A stretch of DNA of 41,038 nt from Parcubacteria group bacterium (GCA_013203625.1 JABMPX010000002.1:1-41038), one strand, 5' to 3'; shown: positions 24,159 through 33,195, counted from the stretch's first letter. The notes: generated by a model not told the origin, from the sequence alone. Made by a program: numbers and translations.

Positions 24159-24548
24159 TTAATAAATTTCGCAAAGTATTTCTCCTCCTAATCCTTTTCT
24201 CTTAGCTTCATTGTTAGTCATTAATCCTTGAGGTGTAGAGATAATAATTAAGCCATAACCTTGCCTAATTGGCTTTAATTCATCTTTCTTTATATAAATT
24301 CTTAAACCAGGCTTGCTGATTCTTTTTATGCTGCTAATAATTGGCGTATCATTCTTATACCTTAACTCAATTTCAATCACTTTTTTTGTTTTTTTACCTT
24401 GAGTATCTGTTTTACCGATTAATCCTTCTTTTTCTAAGATTTTGGCCAAATTAAACTTTAATTTAGAAAAAGGAATAGTTACTGTTTTATGAGAAACAGC
24501 TTGAGCATTTCTTATTCTAGTTAACATGTCTGCAATTGGATCACTCAT
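24159..24548 (-). CDS. rpsH: 30S ribosomal protein S8
   Basis: A 129-aa primary 16S rRNA-binding protein. It has the N-terminal DPIADMLTRIRNAQAVSH, KRISKPGLRIYIKKDEL, and the C-terminal GLIIISTPQGLMTNNEAKR with LGGEILCEIY. In E. coli S8 represses its own operon by binding rplE mRNA; no matching site was identified here. 10 bp after rpsN. Confidence 0.98.
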   Translation of the reverse strand: MSDPIADMLTRIRNAQAVSHKTVTIPFSKLKFNLAKILEKEGLIGKTDTQGKKTKKVIEIELRYKNDTPIISSIKRISKPGLRIYIKKDELKPIRQGYGLIIISTPQGLMTNNEAKRKGLGGEILCEIY

Positions 24549-24558
24549 ATATTTAAAA

Positions 24559-24744
24559 TTACCATGAAGATTTTTTTATCCCTGGTATTTCTCCTTTATT
24601 AGCTAATTCTCTAAAACATATTCGACATAAACCAAAATTCCGTAAATATCCTTTATTTCTGCCACAACGAAAACAGCGTCTTATTATCCGTGAAGAAAAT
24701 TTTGGCTTTTTCTTGGCTCTAGCAATAACTGATTTTTTAGGCAT
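24559..24744 (-). CDS. rpsN: 30S ribosomal protein S14, zinc type
   Basis: A 61-aa short (type Z) S14 with a zinc ribbon C24-x2-C27 ... C40-x2-C43 ([20 protein letters not shown]). It ends with the usual [16 protein letters not shown]. It binds the 16S rRNA head. Between rplE (14 bp) and rpsH (10 bp), the standard location. Confidence 0.98.
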   Translation of the reverse strand: MPKKSVIARAKKKPKFSSRIIRRCFRCGRNKGYLRNFGLCRICFRELANKGEIPGIKKSSW

Positions 24745-24758
24745 AAAATTATTTACTA

Positions 24759-25301
24759 TTATTCATTGAATTTTATTGGAAATCCCAATAATTTAAACAT
24801 TTCCCTTCCTTGTTCATGCGTATCAGCCGTAGTAACAATGGCAATTTCCAATCCAAAAATATTTTTAGCGCTTTCTGCTGAAATCTCTGGAAAAATAATC
24901 TGTTCTTTGATCCCGATATTAAAATTGCCTTTGCTGTCAATATTTTTTTCTGGCAAACCGCGGAAATCACGGCTTCGCGGCAAAGCAATATTGACCAACC
25001 TATCTAAAAAATCATACATCTGCTGTTTTCTTAATGTAACTACTAATCCAATAATCATGCCCTCTCTTATTTTAAAACCAGCTTCAGATTTTTTAGCTTT
25101 ACGCGATACGGGCTTTTGGCTAGTAATCGAAGACATATCTTTGGCAATTTCTTCTTGGACTTTTTCATTCTTATTTGTTGGATTAAAGCCAGTATTAACT
25201 ACAACCTTAACGATTCTTGGCACAGCTAAATCACTCTTATACCCAAATTTCTCTTTCATGGCTGGAATAACTTGTTTTTGATATTTTTCTTTAAATTTCA
25301 T
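24759..25301 (-). CDS. rplE: 50S ribosomal protein L5
   Basis: A 180-aa protein of the central protuberance that binds 5S rRNA and contacts P-site tRNA. It has [14 protein letters not shown], the conserved [36 protein letters not shown], and [13 protein letters not shown]. Length matches E. coli (179). Two long frames overlapping it (one on each strand) are shadows. Confidence 0.98.
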   Translation of the reverse strand: MKFKEKYQKQVIPAMKEKFGYKSDLAVPRIVKVVVNTGFNPTNKNEKVQEEIAKDMSSITSQKPVSRKAKKSEAGFKIREGMIIGLVVTLRKQQMYDFLDRLVNIALPRSRDFRGLPEKNIDSKGNFNIGIKEQIIFPEISAESAKNIFGLEIAIVTTADTHEQGREMFKLLGFPIKFNE

Positions 25302-25313
25302 AATTAAAAACTT

Positions 25314-25619
25314 TTAAATCTCTTGTTTGCATTTCTTGCAGATCCGATATTTTTTCTTTTCAACTATCTTGTACCCTACTCTTGCAGCCTTGCTGCATTT
25401 AGGACAAATTAATTTAACATTAGAAGCGTCTATTGGTCTAACAACTTCAATAATTTGTCCTTTTTCTCTTTCTTGTTTTGGGCGACGATGTTTTTTAGTA
25501 ATATTAACTCCTTCAACAACAATCTTATTTTTACTAGGAAAAACTGACAAAACTTTGCCTTTTTTGCCTTTATCTTTGCCGGTTGTTACTAATATTGTAT
25601 CGCCTTTTTTAATCTTCAT
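25314..25619 (-). CDS. rplX: 50S ribosomal protein L24 with Cys4 tail
   Basis: A 101-aa assembly-initiator protein near the exit tunnel. A KOW motif is at the N-terminus (KKGDTILVTTGKDKGKKGKV), then VEGVNITKKHRRPKQ. The C-terminus carries two Cys pairs (C72-x2-C75 and C94-x2-C97), the zinc-ribbon ending seen in many bacterial L24 proteins. Confidence 0.98.
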   Translation of the reverse strand: MKIKKGDTILVTTGKDKGKKGKVLSVFPSKNKIVVEGVNITKKHRRPKQEREKGQIIEVVRPIDASNVKLICPKCSKAARVGYKIVEKKKYRICKKCKQEI

Positions 25620-25633
25620 AATTCTTTGGGTTG

Positions 25634-25999
25634 TTATAATACTTCTGGAGCTAATGATACTATCTTGTCAAAGCCTTTTTCTTTTAATTCTCGTGGAATT
25701 GGTCCAAAAATACGACCACCTTTAGGATTAAACCCATCAACAATAACTGCTGCGTTTTCATCAAAACGTATATAGGATCCGTCTGCTCGACGAAAAGCTT
25801 TTTTTTGCCGCACAATTACTGCTCTAACAACATCTTTCTTTTTAACCGCTTTTCTTGGTTCCGCTACTTTAACTGAAGCAACAACAATATCTCCAATCTG
25901 AGCATAACGCCGACGGCTTCCTCCTAAAACCTTAAAACATTTGATCATCTTAGCTCCGCAATTATCAGCTATTTTTAATTTTGTTCCTGCTTGTATCAT
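25634..25999 (-). CDS. rplN: 50S ribosomal protein L14
   Basis: A 121-aa highly conserved interface protein next to L19. It has [20 protein letters not shown], the family signature [39 protein letters not shown], and the C-terminal [15 protein letters not shown]. Length equals the bacterial norm. Confidence 0.98.
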   Translation of the reverse strand: MIQAGTKLKIADNCGAKMIKCFKVLGGSRRRYAQIGDIVVASVKVAEPRKAVKKKDVVRAVIVRQKKAFRRADGSYIRFDENAAVIVDGFNPKGGRIFGPIPRELKEKGFDKIVSLAPEVL

Positions 26000-26003
26000 G
26001 CTT

Positions 26004-26288
26004 TTATTTTAATTGATCTAATTTAATAACCTTCCATTTCTTATTCTTACTTATTGGCCGACATTCCTGAATAATAACTTTATCTTCTTTTTTATACTCA
26101 TTTTTCTCATCATGAACCTTATATTTCTTACCAACCTTATATCTTCTCTTATATTTAGGATGCTTTTTATATCTATTAACTAAAACAACAACAGTTTTAT
26201 CCATTTTATCACTAATAACTACTCCCTTAAAAAAACGGCCTTTTTTTTCTTCAACATTTTTATCTTTTTTAACTTTATTGTTTTTCAT
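26004..26288 (-). CDS. rpsQ: 30S ribosomal protein S17 with basic N-terminal extension
   Basis: A 94-aa OB-fold protein that binds 16S rRNA helix 11. The core is [20 protein letters not shown] ... [20 protein letters not shown], ending with the conserved [16 protein letters not shown]. About 17 charged residues ([17 protein letters not shown]) precede the core. The start overlaps the rpmC end by 14 bp, suggesting coupled translation. Confidence 0.97.
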   Translation of the reverse strand: MKNNKVKKDKNVEEKKGRFFKGVVISDKMDKTVVVLVNRYKKHPKYKRRYKVGKKYKVHDEKNEYKKEDKVIIQECRPISKNKKWKVIKLDQLK

Positions 26289-26475
26289 TATGGTTTTTTG
26301 ATTTTAAAATAGTTAAAATTCTAGCAATGTTTCTGCGAAGTTCTTTAACCTGCTTAACATTTTTAAGTTTTTTTGAAGCTAAATCAAATTTAAGCTGACC
26401 AAGCTTATACTGGCTCCTATTCAAGAGGTCTCTTAATTCTTTTTCTGTTTTTTGACGTAATTCTTTAACTTTCAT
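26275..26475 (-). CDS. rpmC: 50S ribosomal protein L29
   Basis: A 66-aa two-helix protein at the tunnel exit and part of the SRP docking area. It has MKVKELRQKTEKELRDLLN, then LKFDLASKKLKNVKQVKELR and RNIARILTIL. I chose ATG 26475, which matches the family start and lies 10 bp after rplP; the frame is open further upstream only because it runs inside rplP. Confidence 0.95.
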   Translation of the reverse strand: MKVKELRQKTEKELRDLLNRSQYKLGQLKFDLASKKLKNVKQVKELRRNIARILTILKSKNHNEKQ

Positions 26476-26485
26476 AAATGTGGTT

Positions 26486-26896
26486 TTAGCGAGTAATAAA
26501 TTTTGTTTTAACTGGTAATTTATGACTAGCGCGACGCATTGCTTCTTTTGCCATTTCTTCAGGAATGCCATCCATTTCAAAAATAATCCGGCCTGGCTCG
26601 ACTGGCATAACATAATGGTCAACACTGCCTTTGCCTCCGCCCATTGGCACTTCTATTCCTTTCTTGGTTACTGGCTTATCAGGAAAAACTCTAATCCAAA
26701 TCTTGCCTCCGCGCTGAACATATCTAGTCATGGCGCGCCGAGCTGCTTCAATCTGCCTTGCGGTTAACCAGCATCCAGCCACAATTTTTAAACCAAAAGA
26801 ACCAAACGATAATTCTGCGCCTCTGGTTGCTTTGCCTTTGCCTCTTCTGCGGCCTTTCTGCCATTTTCTATGTTTTACTTTTTTTGGGGATAACAT
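26486..26896 (-). CDS. rplP: 50S ribosomal protein L16
   Basis: A 136-aa protein near the A-site tRNA elbow. It has [59 protein letters not shown], and [20 protein letters not shown]. Length equals E. coli's 136. Start 2 bp after rpsC. Confidence 0.98.
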   Translation of the reverse strand: MLSPKKVKHRKWQKGRRRGKGKATRGAELSFGSFGLKIVAGCWLTARQIEAARRAMTRYVQRGGKIWIRVFPDKPVTKKGIEVPMGGGKGSVDHYVMPVEPGRIIFEMDGIPEEMAKEAMRRASHKLPVKTKFITR

Positions 26897-26898
26897 AA

Positions 26899-27555
26899 TT
26901 ATTTATCAAATACTTCTCCCTTGTAAATCCAGACCTTTACGCCAACTGTTCCGTAAGCAGTATAGGCAGTTGCTTGAGCATAGTCAATATCAGAACGCAG
27001 GGTTTGCAAAGGAACTCTTCCTTTTTTCAACCATTCTTTTCTGGCAATCTCAGCGCCATTTAATCTCCCGCCAACCATTATCTTGGCTCCTTCAACGTTC
27101 TTATTCTGAATAATTTTATCTAAAGATTGTTTCATCACCCGGCGATAAGGCATTCGTCTTTCTAATTGGCCTGCTATTTCCATAGCCATAACCAAGGCTC
27201 GAGCTGTTGGTTCTCCAACTTCCTCTATTTCTAAACGAACTTCCAAATTGGCTGTTTCTGTCTTGTCTTTTTTAATAATTGCTTTTATTTCTTTCTTAAG
27301 CTCTTCTGCTCCGCTTCCTCCCCTTCCAATAATTAAACCTGGCCGAGATGTTTCAATAATAATATTAATAGCATTAACTGATCGTTCTATTTTTATTAAA
27401 TTAATTCCAGCCTTATCTAATTTTTTCGTAATAAAATCCCGCAATTTTACATCTTGCTCTAAAAAATTTCTATATCTCTTTCGACTAAACCATTTTGATT
27501 TCCAGTCAGTAACTATGCCTAATCGAAAAATGTATGGATGAACTTTATGTCCCAT
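26899..27555 (-). CDS. rpsC: 30S ribosomal protein S3
   Basis: A 218-aa protein at the mRNA entry channel with helicase activity together with S4 and S5. The N-terminus is [23 protein letters not shown] domain with [20 protein letters not shown] comes next. The C-terminal domain has [20 protein letters not shown] and the ending [18 protein letters not shown]. The C-terminus lacks the final residues of the E. coli protein (233 aa). Confidence 0.98.
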   Translation of the reverse strand: MGHKVHPYIFRLGIVTDWKSKWFSRKRYRNFLEQDVKLRDFITKKLDKAGINLIKIERSVNAINIIIETSRPGLIIGRGGSGAEELKKEIKAIIKKDKTETANLEVRLEIEEVGEPTARALVMAMEIAGQLERRMPYRRVMKQSLDKIIQNKNVEGAKIMVGGRLNGAEIARKEWLKKGRVPLQTLRSDIDYAQATAYTAYGTVGVKVWIYKGEVFDK

Positions 27556-27568
27556 GAAATTTTAATAA

Positions 27569-28159
27569 TTAAATGCTTTTTCTCCTAAAAACCTTTTTAG
27601 CGTTGCCAAAAGTCTGCCTGCTGAAAAACTTTTTCTTTGATTGAGAAGTTGTTTGATATGGCTTAGGGGGCAAAACTTTTTTCGGCCTTGAAATAATTTT
27701 TTCATCTTCTCCTGTTTTTTCTACTGGCTGGCTGATTTCCTCTAATAAATCATGTTTTTTTTCTTCTTTAGCAGTTGATTTAATCTGATCTTTGGATGGT
27801 TCTTTTTTGATTTCTTTCTTAATTTCCTTATTAATTTGATCCAAAACTATAGTCAAATGGCTGGTTCTTTTCATTATTGAAGAAGCTCGGCCCATTGCTC
27901 GAGGACGCCATCGCTTTAGTGTTGGGGCAATATCAACAAAAATTTCAGCAATATAGAGATTATTTTTCTCTAAATCAGCGTTATGCTTAGCATTAGCTAC
28001 TGCTGAATTTAAAAGCTTTAAAACATGCTTGGCTGACCTTTTTGTTAAAAATTTTAACTGTTTCTCAGCCTCTCCTACGGTTAATCCCTTAATTAGATTA
28101 GCTGTTAATCTAATTTTTCGAGGAGATATCCTTAAATGTCTTAATTTGGCTGTAATCAT
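27569..28159 (-). CDS. rplV: 50S ribosomal protein L22 with long C-terminal extension
   Basis: A 196-aa protein. The first 110 residues are a normal L22 whose hairpin lines the exit tunnel: HLRISPRKIRLTANLIKGLT, VANAKHNADLEKNNLYIAEI, and the tip region APTLKRWRPRAMGRASSIMK. About 85 further Lys/Glu-rich, probably disordered residues follow (e.g. SRPKKVLPPKPYQTTSQSKK). The tail would lie on the solvent side of the ribosome. 11 bp after rpsS. Confidence 0.97.
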   Translation of the reverse strand: MITAKLRHLRISPRKIRLTANLIKGLTVGEAEKQLKFLTKRSAKHVLKLLNSAVANAKHNADLEKNNLYIAEIFVDIAPTLKRWRPRAMGRASSIMKRTSHLTIVLDQINKEIKKEIKKEPSKDQIKSTAKEEKKHDLLEEISQPVEKTGEDEKIISRPKKVLPPKPYQTTSQSKKKFFSRQTFGNAKKVFRRKSI

Positions 28160-28170
28160 AAATTTATTGC

Positions 28171-28470
28171 TTATTTGCCTTTTTGCCTAGCAGATGTTTC
28201 CTGCTCTTTTTGCATTTTACCGCCGTGTCTAATAAATTTTCTTGTTGGAGAAAATTCACCTAATTTATGGCCAACCATATCTTCTGTAATAAAAACTGAA
28301 ATATGATCTTTCCCATTATGAACGCCAAAAGTAAAACCGACCATTTCCGGAGTAATTGTGCATGCTCGAGCCCATGTTTTAATTATTGTTTTATCCCCCA
28401 ATTTTAACTTAGCTATTTTCTTTAATAGCTTATCATCAACATATGGGCCTTTTTTTAAACTTCGTGACAT
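28171..28470 (-). CDS. rpsS: 30S ribosomal protein S19
   Basis: A 99-aa protein of the 30S head forming an inter-subunit bridge with L5. It has [40 protein letters not shown], and the signature [21 protein letters not shown] short basic tail ([14 protein letters not shown]) extends past the core. 19 bp after rplB. Confidence 0.98.
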   Translation of the reverse strand: MSRSLKKGPYVDDKLLKKIAKLKLGDKTIIKTWARACTITPEMVGFTFGVHNGKDHISVFITEDMVGHKLGEFSPTRKFIRHGGKMQKEQETSARQKGK

Positions 28471-28489
28471 AATTTAATAAATTACTTTA

Positions 28490-29332
28490 TTATTTTCTTT
28501 TTTTCTTTGCTCTTCTTTTTAAAATTAATTTACTACTTGCTTTTTTCTTTTTTCTTGTCTTTACTCCATAAGCCAATTTCCCCCAAGGAGTTTTTGGCCC
28601 TCTTCTTAAACCAATTGACTGGCGGTTTTCTCCTCCGCCATGCGGATGATCGCAAGCATTCATTGCTGAACCGCGCACTGTTGGCCGACGGCCCATCCAA
28701 CGGCTCCGACCAGCCTTGCCAATAACTACTGCGCCATGCTCTAAATTACTTATTTGCCCAAGACTAGCAAGACAGTTCTCTTTAACCATTCTTATCTCCC
28801 CAGAAGGCAATTTAAGGTGTGTATAGCCGCCTTCATGAGCCATTGCTTGAGCGCTACTGCCAGCTGAACGGACTATTTGTCCGCCTCGATTAGGAAAAAG
28901 TTCAATGTTATATACAAAACTGCCAGGCAAAATATTCTTTAATTGCATTCTATTGCCAATCTTTAATTTTGCTTTTTCCTGACAAATAACTTCATCGCCA
29001 ATTTTAATGCCATCAGGAGCTAAAACATATCTTTTTTCTCCATCTAAATAGTTCAAAAGAGCTATAAAACAGCTTCTATTAGGATCGTACTCTAATGAAG
29101 CCACCTTAGCTGGAACACCCATCTTATCACAGCGTTTGAAATCAATCAATCTATATTTCCGCTTATGTCCGCCGCCTTTATGCCTTACTGTGATTCTGCC
29201 GCGATAACCTCTTCCAGCTTTTTCAACTAATTTTTTAGTTAATTTTTTAGCTGGCTTAGTTTTAGTTAAGACAGAATAATCAACTGAAGTCATTCCTCTT
29301 CTGCCTGGCGTAGTTGGTTTATAACGTTTCAT
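28490..29332 (-). CDS. rplB: 50S ribosomal protein L2
   Basis: A 280-aa protein needed for subunit association and peptidyl-transferase structure. It has [60 protein letters not shown], and the conserved loop [16 protein letters not shown] carrying the His implicated in activity. It ends with a very basic tail typical of L2. 7 bp after rplW. Confidence 0.98.
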   Translation of the reverse strand: MKRYKPTTPGRRGMTSVDYSVLTKTKPAKKLTKKLVEKAGRGYRGRITVRHKGGGHKRKYRLIDFKRCDKMGVPAKVASLEYDPNRSCFIALLNYLDGEKRYVLAPDGIKIGDEVICQEKAKLKIGNRMQLKNILPGSFVYNIELFPNRGGQIVRSAGSSAQAMAHEGGYTHLKLPSGEIRMVKENCLASLGQISNLEHGAVVIGKAGRSRWMGRRPTVRGSAMNACDHPHGGGENRQSIGLRRGPKTPWGKLAYGVKTRKKKKASSKLILKRRAKKKRK

Positions 29333-29339
29333 ATTAATT

Positions 29340-29777
29340 TTATCTAGGCAATAATTCTATTTTCTCCCCTTTTTCTAAAGTCACAATCGCCTTTTTAAAT
29401 CCCTTTTTTAATCCATGCCGCCATCCCTGGCTTTTGCCTAGGCGCCTTCTCTTTGAAGGCATGTGAATCATACTCACTTTCTTTACTTTCACCCCATAAA
29501 GAGATTCTATGGCTTTTTTTGTTTCTGTTTTGTTGGCTTTTGGAGAAACTTTAAAAATATATTTATCTTGTTCTGTTAAGAGAGTTGCTTTTTCAGTAAT
29601 ATGCGGCTCTCTAATAACTTGATAAATTCGCGGTGTTTGCTTGCCAATGATTTTTCTTGGCAATACTTCCTCTTTTGGCTTCTCTTTTTCAACCTTTTTC
29701 TCTACTTTTTCTTTTGTTTTCCCGCCAGCAGCGGGTTCGCCTTTGGCGAATTTTCTAAATTTATCTAATAAAGACAT
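29340..29777 (-). CDS. rplW: 50S ribosomal protein L23 with N-terminal extension
   Basis: A 145-aa protein; the core (from about residue 50) docks SRP and trigger factor at the tunnel exit: [54 protein letters not shown]. The first 45 residues are a Lys/Glu-rich extension ([20 protein letters not shown]) absent from E. coli L23 (100 aa). Its likely location is solvent-exposed next to the exit port. Confidence 0.96.
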   Translation of the reverse strand: MSLLDKFRKFAKGEPAAGGKTKEKVEKKVEKEKPKEEVLPRKIIGKQTPRIYQVIREPHITEKATLLTEQDKYIFKVSPKANKTETKKAIESLYGVKVKKVSMIHMPSKRRRLGKSQGWRHGLKKGFKKAIVTLEKGEKIELLPR

Positions 29778-29787
29778 GGTTTTAAAA

Positions 29788-30432
29788 TTATTTTAAATAG
29801 GTTTTCTCAATCACTTTAATTGAATCTTGTAAAATTAATAGATATTGATGCGTTAAAATGTCTAAAACATTTAAACTGTCTGCTCTGATCGTCTTTGTTT
29901 TAGGAATATTTTTGACTGATTGGCTAATTTTCAAATCTGTTTTAGGCAAAACAATTAAAACGCTTTTATTTAAATTCTTTTTGAGTTTTGTTTTTAAATC
30001 ATTAATTATTTCAACCATTAATTTAGTTTTTCTTTTTGTTAATTCTATATTGTCTAATAAAATTATCTCTTTATCTTTTAATTTAGAAGACAAAGTCATT
30101 AATAAAGCTTTTTGCTTCATTTTTTTATTAATTTTCTTACTAAAATTCCTATCTTTGGTTGGCCCAAAAGTTACTCCGCCGCCCCGCCAAATTGGAGAAC
30201 GAATAGAACCATGTCTTGCTCTGCCAGTTCCTTTTTGCCTCCATGGCTTGCGGCCTCCGCCGCGTTTTTCACTCCTGTCTTTAGTATGGGCTATGACCTT
30301 TCGCGAATTAGCCATCTGAGCAACAACTGCTTGATGGACCAAATCCTGATTCATCTTCACGCCAAAAATTTCAGCCGGCAATTTGGCTTTTCCTGTTTCC
30401 TCGCCTTTTTGATTGTATATCTTAATAAGCAT
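29788..30432 (-). CDS. rplD: 50S ribosomal protein L4
   Basis: A 214-aa protein with a globular domain and a long loop reaching the tunnel. The loop is clear: RGGGRKPWRQKGTGRARHGS, IRSPIWRGGGVTFGPTKDRN. In E. coli L4 also represses its operon by binding the rpsJ leader; here the striking hairpin lies after rpsJ instead. The start lies 6 bp after the rplC stop, next to an 18-bp half copy of the palindromic repeat. Confidence 0.98.
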   Translation of the reverse strand: MLIKIYNQKGEETGKAKLPAEIFGVKMNQDLVHQAVVAQMANSRKVIAHTKDRSEKRGGGRKPWRQKGTGRARHGSIRSPIWRGGGVTFGPTKDRNFSKKINKKMKQKALLMTLSSKLKDKEIILLDNIELTKRKTKLMVEIINDLKTKLKKNLNKSVLIVLPKTDLKISQSVKNIPKTKTIRADSLNVLDILTHQYLLILQDSIKVIEKTYLK

Positions 30433-30435
30433 AAT

Positions 30436-30453
30436 ATTTTAAGGACTGTCCTT
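30436..30453. repeat. Half copy (one 18-bp arm) of the 60-bp palindromic repeat
   Basis: ATTTTAAGGACTGTCCTT is identical to one outer arm of the full repeats. It spans the rplC stop codon, so that rplC ends Lys-Asp-Ser-Pro-stop, and reaches to 3 bp from the rplD start. Confidence 0.9.
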
Positions 30454-31143
30454 GATTTCTTTCTTCCCGGCTTTTTTCTTCTGAGCGTCTGCTTCTTGCT
30501 TTTCTAAATCAGCCATTAGTTTTTCTTCTTTCTCTTCTTTAACAGCTTTAATCTCTTTAGTGACTACTATTTCTAAAAGAGTTCCTTTTCTGCCTGGAAT
30601 TGCTCCTTTAATAGCTATTAAGTTGTTTTCTTTATCTATATCAGCTATTTTCAGTCCTTGAACAACTATTCTATCGTTTCCCATGCGACCAGCCATTTTT
30701 CTTCCTTTTACAACTCTTTCTGGAAAAGCCGAGCCAATTGAACCAGGCGCCCTTTCAGTATGTTTAGTCCCATGAGATGCTGGCATGCCGGCAAATCCAT
30801 GCCGCTTTACCACTCCTTGGAATCCCTTGCCTTTAGAAATGCCTGTTACTTTAACTACTTCACCTGGATTAAATAAAGAAACATTAATTTCATCATTGAT
30901 TTTTAAATCATTTTTCGGAAACTCTTTTAAATAACGGAAAGCTTTGCCTTTCTGCGATTTTTTTATTCTCTTCTCCTTTATTTCTTCAAAGCCAATCTGA
31001 ACAGCAGAATAGCCGTCTTTTTCTTTAGTTTTTATTTGGAGAACAAAACAAGGCCCAGCCTCAATTAAAGTTACTGGGACAACTCGGCCATCTTGATTAA
31101 AAACTTGAGTCATTCCTATTTTTTTTCCTAAAATAAATTTCAT
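30439..31143 (-). CDS. rplC: 50S ribosomal protein L3 with charged C-terminal tail
   Basis: A 234-aa assembly-initiator protein near the peptidyl-transferase centre. It has MKFILGKKIGMTQVFNQDGR, GISKGKGFQGVVKRHGFAGM, PASHGTKHTERAPGSIGS and KMAGRMGNDRIVVQGL. The last 35 residues or so form a Lys/Glu-rich tail (KEEKEEKLMADLEKQEADAQ) ending in IKDSP. The KDSP-stop is encoded by an arm of the palindromic repeat at 30436-30453. 83 bp downstream of rpsJ, with a hairpin between. Confidence 0.98.
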   Translation of the reverse strand: MKFILGKKIGMTQVFNQDGRVVPVTLIEAGPCFVLQIKTKEKDGYSAVQIGFEEIKEKRIKKSQKGKAFRYLKEFPKNDLKINDEINVSLFNPGEVVKVTGISKGKGFQGVVKRHGFAGMPASHGTKHTERAPGSIGSAFPERVVKGRKMAGRMGNDRIVVQGLKIADIDKENNLIAIKGAIPGRKGTLLEIVVTKEIKAVKEEKEEKLMADLEKQEADAQKKKAGKKEIKDSP

Positions 31144-31162
31144 AAAAGTTAATTTGCCAATA

Positions 31163-31189
31163 AAATACCGGGCATTAAACCCGGTATTT
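31163..31189 (-). promoter_or_regulatory. Strong hairpin between rpsJ and rplC
   Basis: Perfect 10-bp stem AAATACCGGG / CCCGGTATTT with a 7-nt loop, in the only long spacer (83 bp) of the S10 run. On the minus strand it is followed by TATTGG, so it is a poor terminator. It could be a ribosomal-protein binding site, a processing site or an attenuator for rplC and the genes after it. Confidence 0.6.
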
Positions 31190-31226
31190 GATAAGGGATA
31201 TTGCCGAAATAATTAATTAGAAATAA

Positions 31227-31559
31227 TCATATTGTTTTTATTTCAATATCAACACCAGCTGGCAATGTTAAACCCATTAAAGCGTCTATAATTTTTGGGC
31301 CAGGACTGATAATATCAATTAATCGCTTATGAACCCTCATTTCATACTGTTCTCGCGAATCTTTATGGACAAAACTGGAACGATTAATCGTATATTTATG
31401 AATTTCTGTTGGTAAGGGAACCGGACCGCAAATTTTAGCGCCATAACGATCAACCGCCTCAACAATTTGCTTTACTGATTGGTCAATAAGCTTATGATCG
31501 TATGCTTGAATTTTGATACGGATCTTCTGTTTGACTTCCTTTTCTTTTTTAGGTGCCAT
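31227..31559 (-). CDS. rpsJ: 30S ribosomal protein S10
   Basis: A 110-aa protein of the 30S head that also works in antitermination as NusE. It has [59 protein letters not shown] and [12 protein letters not shown]. It starts 20 bp after tuf, continuing the str operon directly into the S10 operon. Confidence 0.98.
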   Translation of the reverse strand: MAPKKEKEVKQKIRIKIQAYDHKLIDQSVKQIVEAVDRYGAKICGPVPLPTEIHKYTINRSSFVHKDSREQYEMRVHKRLIDIISPGPKIIDALMGLTLPAGVDIEIKTI

Positions 31560-31579
31560 TGTTAATTAATTCAAAATAA

Positions 31580-32779
31580 TTATTTTATTATTTTAGTCAC
31601 TACTCCAGCGCCAACTGTTTTGCCGCCTTCTCTAAGAGCAAATCTTTGCTTGTTTTCCAAAGCAACTGGAGTTACTAATTTAATTTTTAAATTAACTGTA
31701 TCTCCAGGCATAACCATTTCAGTCCCTTCGGGTAAAGAAACATCTCCAGTAACATCACTCGTTCTAATGAAAAATTGAGGCTTGTACCCGCTAAAGAAAG
31801 GTGTGTGACGTCCGCCTTCTTCTTTGCTTAAGATATATACCTCGCCTTCAAATTCTTGATGAGGAGTAACACTTCCTGGTTTAGTCAAAACCTGACCTCT
31901 TTCAATGTCTTCTCTTTTAGTGCCTCTTAAAAGAATTCCAGTATTATCTCCAGCCTGTCCTTCATCAAGTGATTTATTAAACATTTCTATGCCAGTTACT
32001 ACTGTTTTCTGAGTATCTTTAACGCCAATAATTTCAACTTCATCATTGATCTTAATCTTGCCACGTTCAATTCTTCCAGTAGCAACAGTTCCTCGCCCTT
32101 CTATAGAGAAAACATCCTCAATTGGCATTAAGAAAGGTTCGTCAACTGCTCGAACTGGCTCAGGTATGCTTTCATCAACAGCTTTCATTAACTGCATAAT
32201 TGGTCCGCATTTAGGACAATCTTCTTTGCCGCATCCGCATTCTACAGCCTGTAAAGCAGAACCTCGGATAATAGGAATTTTATCTCCTTCAAATTCATAC
32301 TTGCTTAAAAGTTCTCTAATTTCCTGCTCAACCAAATCAATTAATTCAGAATCATCAACCTGATCAACCTTGTTTAAAAATACAACTAAAGCTGGCAAGC
32401 CAACTTGGCGAGCTAAAAGAATATGTTCTCGCGTTTGAGGCATTGGACCATCTGAAGCAGAAACCACTAAGATTCCTCCATCCATCTGGGCTGCCCCAGT
32501 AATCATATTTTTAATATAGTCAGCATGTCCTGGACAATCAATATGAGCATAATGACGTTTTTCTGTCTCGTACTCAACATGAGCCACAGCAATGGTCAAG
32601 CCACGGGCTTTTTCTTCAGGCGCGTTATCAATATCATCAACGCCTTTATCCTGAGACTTAAAACCAGCTGCTTTTAAACATTTTAAAATAGCCGCTGTTA
32701 ATGTGGTTTTACCATGGTCAACATGACCAATAGTTCCTACATTAAGATGTGGCTTAGTTCTTTCAAATTTCTCAGCCAT
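31580..32779 (-). CDS. tuf: Elongation factor Tu with a four-Cys loop
   Basis: A 399-aa GTPase that delivers aminoacyl-tRNA. G1 is GHVDHGKTT (18-26), then [20 protein letters not shown] (G3) and NKVD (G4). Domains 2 and 3 have [20 protein letters not shown] and [17 protein letters not shown]. Between the SAL motif and the last G-domain helix is a short insertion with C181-x-C183-x4-C188-x2-C191 ([15 protein letters not shown]), where E. coli EF-Tu has an acidic loop. ATG 32779 gives [11 protein letters not shown]; an in-frame start at 32818 would add 13 hydrophobic residues and is unlikely. It has its own promoter at 32895-32923. Confidence 0.98.
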   Translation of the reverse strand: MAEKFERTKPHLNVGTIGHVDHGKTTLTAAILKCLKAAGFKSQDKGVDDIDNAPEEKARGLTIAVAHVEYETEKRHYAHIDCPGHADYIKNMITGAAQMDGGILVVSASDGPMPQTREHILLARQVGLPALVVFLNKVDQVDDSELIDLVEQEIRELLSKYEFEGDKIPIIRGSALQAVECGCGKEDCPKCGPIMQLMKAVDESIPEPVRAVDEPFLMPIEDVFSIEGRGTVATGRIERGKIKINDEVEIIGVKDTQKTVVTGIEMFNKSLDEGQAGDNTGILLRGTKREDIERGQVLTKPGSVTPHQEFEGEVYILSKEEGGRHTPFFSGYKPQFFIRTSDVTGDVSLPEGTEMVMPGDTVNLKIKLVTPVALENKQRFALREGGKTVGAGVVTKIIK

Positions 32780-32894
32780 AATAACTATGGGCAATAAACA
32801 ATGGATAACGAACAACAAAAAATAATTGGTCGCTATTAAATGTTTTTACCTTTAATTAACTTATTTTAAATTTTATATGCTTTATGTAAATATA

Positions 32895-32923
32895 AGTTTA
32901 CAAAACATCCTCCACTTAGTCAA
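32895..32923 (-). promoter_or_regulatory. Internal promoter for tuf and downstream genes
   Basis: On the minus strand: TTGACT (32923-32918), 17-nt spacer, TAAACT (32900-32895), in the 166-bp gap between the 73-aa gene and tuf. The leader would be about 110 nt. Confidence 0.5.
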
Positions 32924-32945
32924 TACCCTGTATCTTTATATTAGC

Positions 32946-33167
32946 TTAAAAAGGCAGATCTTCTACTTTGACCGCTTGATTATCTGTTTCAGTTTCAGGA
33001 ACTTCAATTTGTTTATCCTCTTTTTCTTTCCATTCATTAATGTCTTTATTAACTTCTTCTACTTCATCATCTATTTTCATTACCAAATAAGTCGGTTCAT
33101 TCTCTTCTATTATAATACACTTTCCGCCTTGTTTTTGCAAGATTTTTTTAATAGTTTTCCACAACAT
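32946..33167 (-). CDS. 73-aa protein between fusA and tuf, SSB-like C-terminal tail
   Basis: A small acidic protein. The first 35 residues (MLWKTIKKILQKQGGKCIII, then EENEPTYLVMKIDD) resemble the N-terminal part of Phd/YefM-type antitoxins, where a strand with GxP is followed by a V-M pattern. The middle is highly charged (WKEKEDKQIEVPETE). The last six residues are VEDLPF, similar to the acidic D-D-I-P-F peptide by which bacterial SSB recruits partners. No toxin gene is adjacent. Its position in the str operon, 28 bp after fusA, suggests high expression. I do not know a function; both similarities are weak and by eye. Confidence 0.75.
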   Translation of the reverse strand: MLWKTIKKILQKQGGKCIIIEENEPTYLVMKIDDEVEEVNKDINEWKEKEDKQIEVPETETDNQAVKVEDLPF

Positions 33168-33195
33168 AATAATTAATAATTTAAAATTTAAAATT

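Noticed and set aside
24766-25281. A 171-aa plus-strand frame antisense to rplE
   Set aside because: It is the complement of a conserved ribosomal-protein gene and has no promoter or Shine-Dalgarno.
29858-30319. A 153-aa plus-strand frame antisense to rplD
   Set aside because: Its Leu/Phe/Ile-rich product is what the complement of Lys/Glu-rich coding sequence gives; no start signals.
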